Below the pieces are notes generated by a model, which was not told where the DNA came from, did no database searches, and saw only the letters and a list, made by a program, of their open reading frames with translations. A DNA stretch of 8,316 nt from an uncultured Eubacteriales bacterium (GTDB lineage Bacteria; Bacillota; Clostridia; Oscillospirales; CAG-382), in NCBI GenBank assembly GCA_934444485.1, contig CAKSCN010000113.1, positions 1 to 8,316 of the forward strand. The letters run 5' to 3'. The position numbers were made by a program, and so were the translations under genes. This document shows, piece after piece, positions 5,909 through 8,316 of the stretch (position 1 is its first letter; the number at the start of each line of letters is the position of its first letter).

Positions 5909-5944
5909 ATGGTAATGTACGAAAATGTACAAATTCCAACTTAA
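5909..5944 (+). other. Possible leaderless leader peptide with tandem AATGTAC repeats
   Basis: An ATG lies at 5909, seven bases after the -10, about where the RNA should begin. It opens an 11-codon frame (MVMYENVQIPT) whose TAA (5942-5944) overlaps the ribosome site AAGGAGG of the GH99-like gene. The same stretch holds two copies of AATGTAC (5914-5920 and 5924-5930) in a 10-base period, one DNA helical turn. Either a tiny leader or a protein-binding site is possible; both readings are speculative. Confidence 0.25.
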
Positions 5945-5956
5945 GGAGGATAAATA

Positions 5957-7066
5957 ATGCAGAACAAATACGACATTGCGGCGTTCATATGGCCGAGCTA
6001 CACGGGAGACGAGCCGAGAAGCCGTATTTTCTGGCCGGAGGGCTACGGTGAATGGCAGACGGTGAAAGCGATGAAGCCGATGTACGAGGGTCACGAATGG
6101 CCGAGAAAACCGCTTTGGGGATATGTAAACGAAGCTGATCCTTACGTTATGGAAATGGAGATCAACGCCGCCGCAGACCACGGTGTAAATATCTTTATTT
6201 ACGACTGGTACTGGTACGACAACCGTCCGTTCCTCGAGCAGTGTCTTGACAACGGATACCTCGGCGCAAAAAACAATGACCGTGTGAAGTTTTATCTCAT
6301 GTGGGCAAACCACACCGCAACGAGTCTCTGGGACAAGCGCACCGCAGAGGCAAACACCACAATATGGGACGGTGCGGTTAACCGTGAGACCTTTGACACG
6401 ATAGTACACCGCACAATTGAGAAGTATTTTTCGCATCCGTCCTACTACAAGATAGACGGCAAGCCGGTTTACATGATATACGACCTCGGAAATCTCGTTT
6501 CGGGTCTCGGCGGAGTGGAGAATACGAGAAAAGCTCTCGAATACTTCAGAGAAGAAACGGTAATGGCAGGCTTCCCGGGACTCGAGCTTCAGCTCACGCT
6601 GAGAGGTCAGAATGCCTGCAACACAACGGGACTTGACCCGGCATTCAAGGGCAACATGGTGAATGCGATACATGAGGTTGGCTTCGACAGCGTTGTCCAC
6701 TATCAGTTCGTCCACTTTGCGAATATGGGACGTGACTACGGCGAGATTCTTGACGACGTTCGCCGTGAATGGGACTTCATCGACCGCACCTTCAGGATAC
6801 CGTACTACCCTCACGTTTCGTTAGGCTGGGACGCAAATCCGAGGTTCAATGCTCCGAGAGGCAACGTCTGCACCGGCAACACACCCGAAGCGGTGCGCCG
6901 CGGCTTCGAGCTTGCGAAAGAGTATGTTGACACACACACCAACCTCAAAGCGCCGCTTATCACGGTAAACAGCTGGAACGAGTGGACGGAGACAAGCTAC
7001 CTCGAGCCCGACGACCTTTACGGTTACGGATATCTCGACGTGATAAAGGACGTATTTTTAAAGTAA
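5957..7066 (+). CDS. GH99-like / WbsX family glycan-active protein
   Basis: This 369-residue protein matches the Glyco_tran_WbsX (GH99-like) family. FWPEGYGEWQTVKAMKP (25-41) is followed by EGHEWPRKPLWGY (44-56), YDWYWYD (82-88), FYLMWANHT (112-120), and near the C-terminus NSWNEWTETSYLEPD (338-352). Glu342 and Glu345 are three residues apart, as are the two catalytic glutamates of true GH99 endo-alpha-mannosidases, so a similar mechanism is plausible but inferred. WbsX proteins are often named glycosyltransferases because of O-antigen clusters, but no glycosyltransferase or polymerase gene is nearby, and there is no signal peptide. This suggests a cytoplasmic enzyme acting on imported glycans, or a surface-glycan enzyme with distant partners. 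The start is set by AAGGAGG (5943-5949), 7 bases before the ATG. It is monocistronic, with a strong promoter and a terminator directly after it. Confidence 0.88.
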   Translation: MQNKYDIAAFIWPSYTGDEPRSRIFWPEGYGEWQTVKAMKPMYEGHEWPRKPLWGYVNEADPYVMEMEINAAADHGVNIFIYDWYWYDNRPFLEQCLDNGYLGAKNNDRVKFYLMWANHTATSLWDKRTAEANTTIWDGAVNRETFDTIVHRTIEKYFSHPSYYKIDGKPVYMIYDLGNLVSGLGGVENTRKALEYFREETVMAGFPGLELQLTLRGQNACNTTGLDPAFKGNMVNAIHEVGFDSVVHYQFVHFANMGRDYGEILDDVRREWDFIDRTFRIPYYPHVSLGWDANPRFNAPRGNVCTGNTPEAVRRGFELAKEYVDTHTNLKAPLITVNSWNEWTETSYLEPDDLYGYGYLDVIKDVFLK

Positions 7067-7089
7067 AATACAACAAAAAAACATAACGC

Positions 7090-7123
7090 AAAAAGACCGC
7101 CGGTTCGTCCGACGGTCTCTCTT
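7090..7123. terminator. Bidirectional rho-independent terminator between convergent genes
   Basis: A stem AGACCG (7094-7099) with CGGTCT (7113-7118), extended by CGG/CCG (7101-7103 with 7109-7111) after one C-A mismatch, closes a TTCGT loop. On the minus strand it is followed by five T (complement of 7090-7094), serving the acyl-CoA synthetase gene. On the plus strand the following CTCTCTTTA is only moderately T-rich, serving the GH99-like gene. Confidence 0.83.
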
Positions 7124-7136
7124 TATATTCTGTATT

Positions 7137-8316
7137 TTACGCCTTGAACTGCTTTTCGACGAGCTTATCACCGCAGTACATTTCACGGAGCTTCGGCTTT
7201 TCAATCTTGCCCGTGGGATTTCTCGGAACGTCGGCGAAGATTATCTTATGCGGTCTCTTGTATCTCGGAAGAGCCTTGCAGAAGGTTTCGACCTCTTCGG
7301 GTGTGAGCGTTTCGCCGGGCTTCACCTCTATTATTGCGGCGGCAATTTCGCCAAGTCGCTGGTCGGGAAGACCTATCACGGCAACGTCTTTTATCTTGGG
7401 GTTGCTTCTCAAAAAGTCCTCTATCTGAACGGGGTAAAGGTTTTCGCCTCCGCTTATTATGACGTCCTTCTTACGGTCAACGAGGTAGATAAAGCCGTCC
7501 TTATCCTGCATTGCCATGTCTCCCGTCCAGAGCCAGCCGTCGTGGAGAACCTCTTTTGTCGCTTCGTCGTTTTTGTAGTAGCACTTCATTACGCCGGGAC
7601 CGTAAACCGCAAGCTCTCCTACCTCACCCTGCTTTACGTCGTTGCCCTTTTCGTCGATTATTCTCGCCTTCCAGCCATAGCCGGGAACACCTATCGCACC
7701 TACCTTATCGATGTTATTTACGCCGAGGTGTACGCAGCCGGGACCTATCGACTCCGAGAGTCCGTAGTTCGTGTCGTACATATGGTGAGGGAATATCGCC
7801 TTCCAACGCTTGATAAGGCTTGTGGGGACAGGCTGTGCGCCTATGTGCATAAGTCTCCACTGCGAAAGGTGATAATCCTCAAGCTTTATTTCGCCGCTGT
7901 CGATGGCGTCGAGAATATCCTGCGCCCACGGCACGAGAAGCCAGACTATCGTACATCTCTCGTTTGAGACGGTCTCGATTATGGTTTTCGGCTTTACGCC
8001 CTTGAGAATGACTGCCTTGCCGCCGGTGAAGAGGCTTCCGAACCAATGCATTTTTGCTCCCGTATGGTAGAGCGGAGGTATGCAGAGGAAGACATCGTCG
8101 TGTGTCTGACCGTGGTGGTTCTGTTCGACCTTGCAGGAGTGCATGAGCGCTCTGTGGTCGTGGAGTATCGCCTTGGGGAAACCGGTCGTGCCGGAGGAGA
8201 AGTATATTGCGGCATAGTCGTCGTCAACGATACCTATACTGGGGTTTGTACTCGAATAGTTTGCGGCATGGAGGTGGAAGCTCTCTGCAAACTGCGGACA
8301 TGACTCACCCATGAAG
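7137..8316 (-). CDS. AMP-forming acyl-CoA synthetase/ligase (N-terminus beyond the window)
   Basis: This is a class I adenylate-forming enzyme that activates a carboxylic acid with ATP to an acyl-AMP and then usually to the acyl-CoA. About 393 residues are visible and the frame runs off the right edge. The Met at 8312-8310 is internal, since full enzymes have 500-560 residues and the codon before it is a sense codon. Counting from that Met: phosphate-binding loop SSGTTGFPK (39-47), PPLYHTG (79-85), YGLSES (183-188), WTGD (262-265), DRKKDVIISGGENLYP (279-294) and NPTGKIEK (365-372), with the catalytic Lys369. All key residues are present. The motifs fit fatty-acyl or medium-chain/aromatic acid CoA ligases; the acid substrate cannot be told. 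No CoA-pathway partner gene is in the window. Confidence 0.92.
   Translation of the reverse strand, partial: FMGESCPQFAESFHLHAANYSSTNPSIGIVDDDYAAIYFSSGTTGFPKAILHDHRALMHSCKVEQNHHGQTHDDVFLCIPPLYHTGAKMHWFGSLFTGGKAVILKGVKPKTIIETVSNERCTIVWLLVPWAQDILDAIDSGEIKLEDYHLSQWRLMHIGAQPVPTSLIKRWKAIFPHHMYDTNYGLSESIGPGCVHLGVNNIDKVGAIGVPGYGWKARIIDEKGNDVKQGEVGELAVYGPGVMKCYYKNDEATKEVLHDGWLWTGDMAMQDKDGFIYLVDRKKDVIISGGENLYPVQIEDFLRSNPKIKDVAVIGLPDQRLGEIAAAIIEVKPGETLTPEEVETFCKALPRYKRPHKIIFADVPRNPTGKIEKPKLREMYCGDKLVEKQFKA

Noticed and set aside
5801..6814. A 337-codon open frame antisense to the GH99-like gene
   Set aside because: It has no family resemblance and runs through the GH99-like promoter and leader into the PAS promoter. 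It is a codon-bias shadow of the sense gene.
7248..7967. A 239-codon plus-strand frame inside the acyl-CoA synthetase gene
   Set aside because: The opposite strand carries all the core adenylation motifs in order; this frame has none and no upstream signals.
1..8316. CRISPR arrays, insertion sequences, tRNA/rRNA genes, riboswitches, phage or defence genes
   Set aside because: I looked for spaced repeats, transposase-like proteins, terminal inverted repeats, and structured leader or RNA signatures on both strands and saw none.

Overview
The window looks like the chromosome of an uncultured gut-type Clostridia, probably Oscillospiraceae/Ruminococcaceae-like. The reasons are a moderate G+C content, near-consensus housekeeping promoters, purine-rich Shine-Dalgarno sites, many short intrinsic terminators, and families common there (DUF2500 membrane protein, GH99-like/WbsX protein, compact GH31, MATE pump with MerR regulator). 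This assignment is inference from sequence style only. No phage, IS, CRISPR, tRNA or rRNA is visible.

Layout from left to right. (1) Bases 1 to about 60 read on the minus strand as the N-terminal end of an ABC-transporter ATPase. They abut, head-on, the C-terminal half of a GH39-like glycosidase on the plus strand (to 846), which has lost its N-terminus. The join is either a real rearrangement or an assembly chimera. (2) A terminator and a consensus promoter lead to a compact MYORG-like GH31 glycosidase (1043-2554). (3) After another terminator and promoter comes a small DUF2500 membrane protein (2686-3060). (4) A minus-strand drug-resistance-type operon follows: a MATE efflux pump (3921-5267) and, overlapping its end with a TTG start, a MerR regulator with a GyrI-like effector domain (3107-3928). 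The operon promoter has the 19-bp spacer and perfect 7-1-7 inverted repeat of a MerR-controlled promoter. (5) Upstream on the same strand is a one-domain PAS protein (5372-5746). (6) Divergent from it is a GH99-like/WbsX protein (5957-7066). (7) A bidirectional terminator separates that gene from an AMP-forming acyl-CoA synthetase (7137 to the right edge, minus strand), whose N-terminus lies outside the window.

The genes do not form one pathway. The three sugar-active proteins (GH39-like, GH31, GH99-like) suggest breakdown of plant or host glycans by proteins without signal peptides, insofar as the N-termini are present. Each intact one has its own promoter. The MATE-MerR pair is a self-contained, probably drug- or metabolite-inducible export module. 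I see no clearly new multi-gene system. The best leads are the MerR operator, the left-end junction, the stand-alone GH99-like gene with its leader, and an apparent short in-frame loss in the MATE protein.
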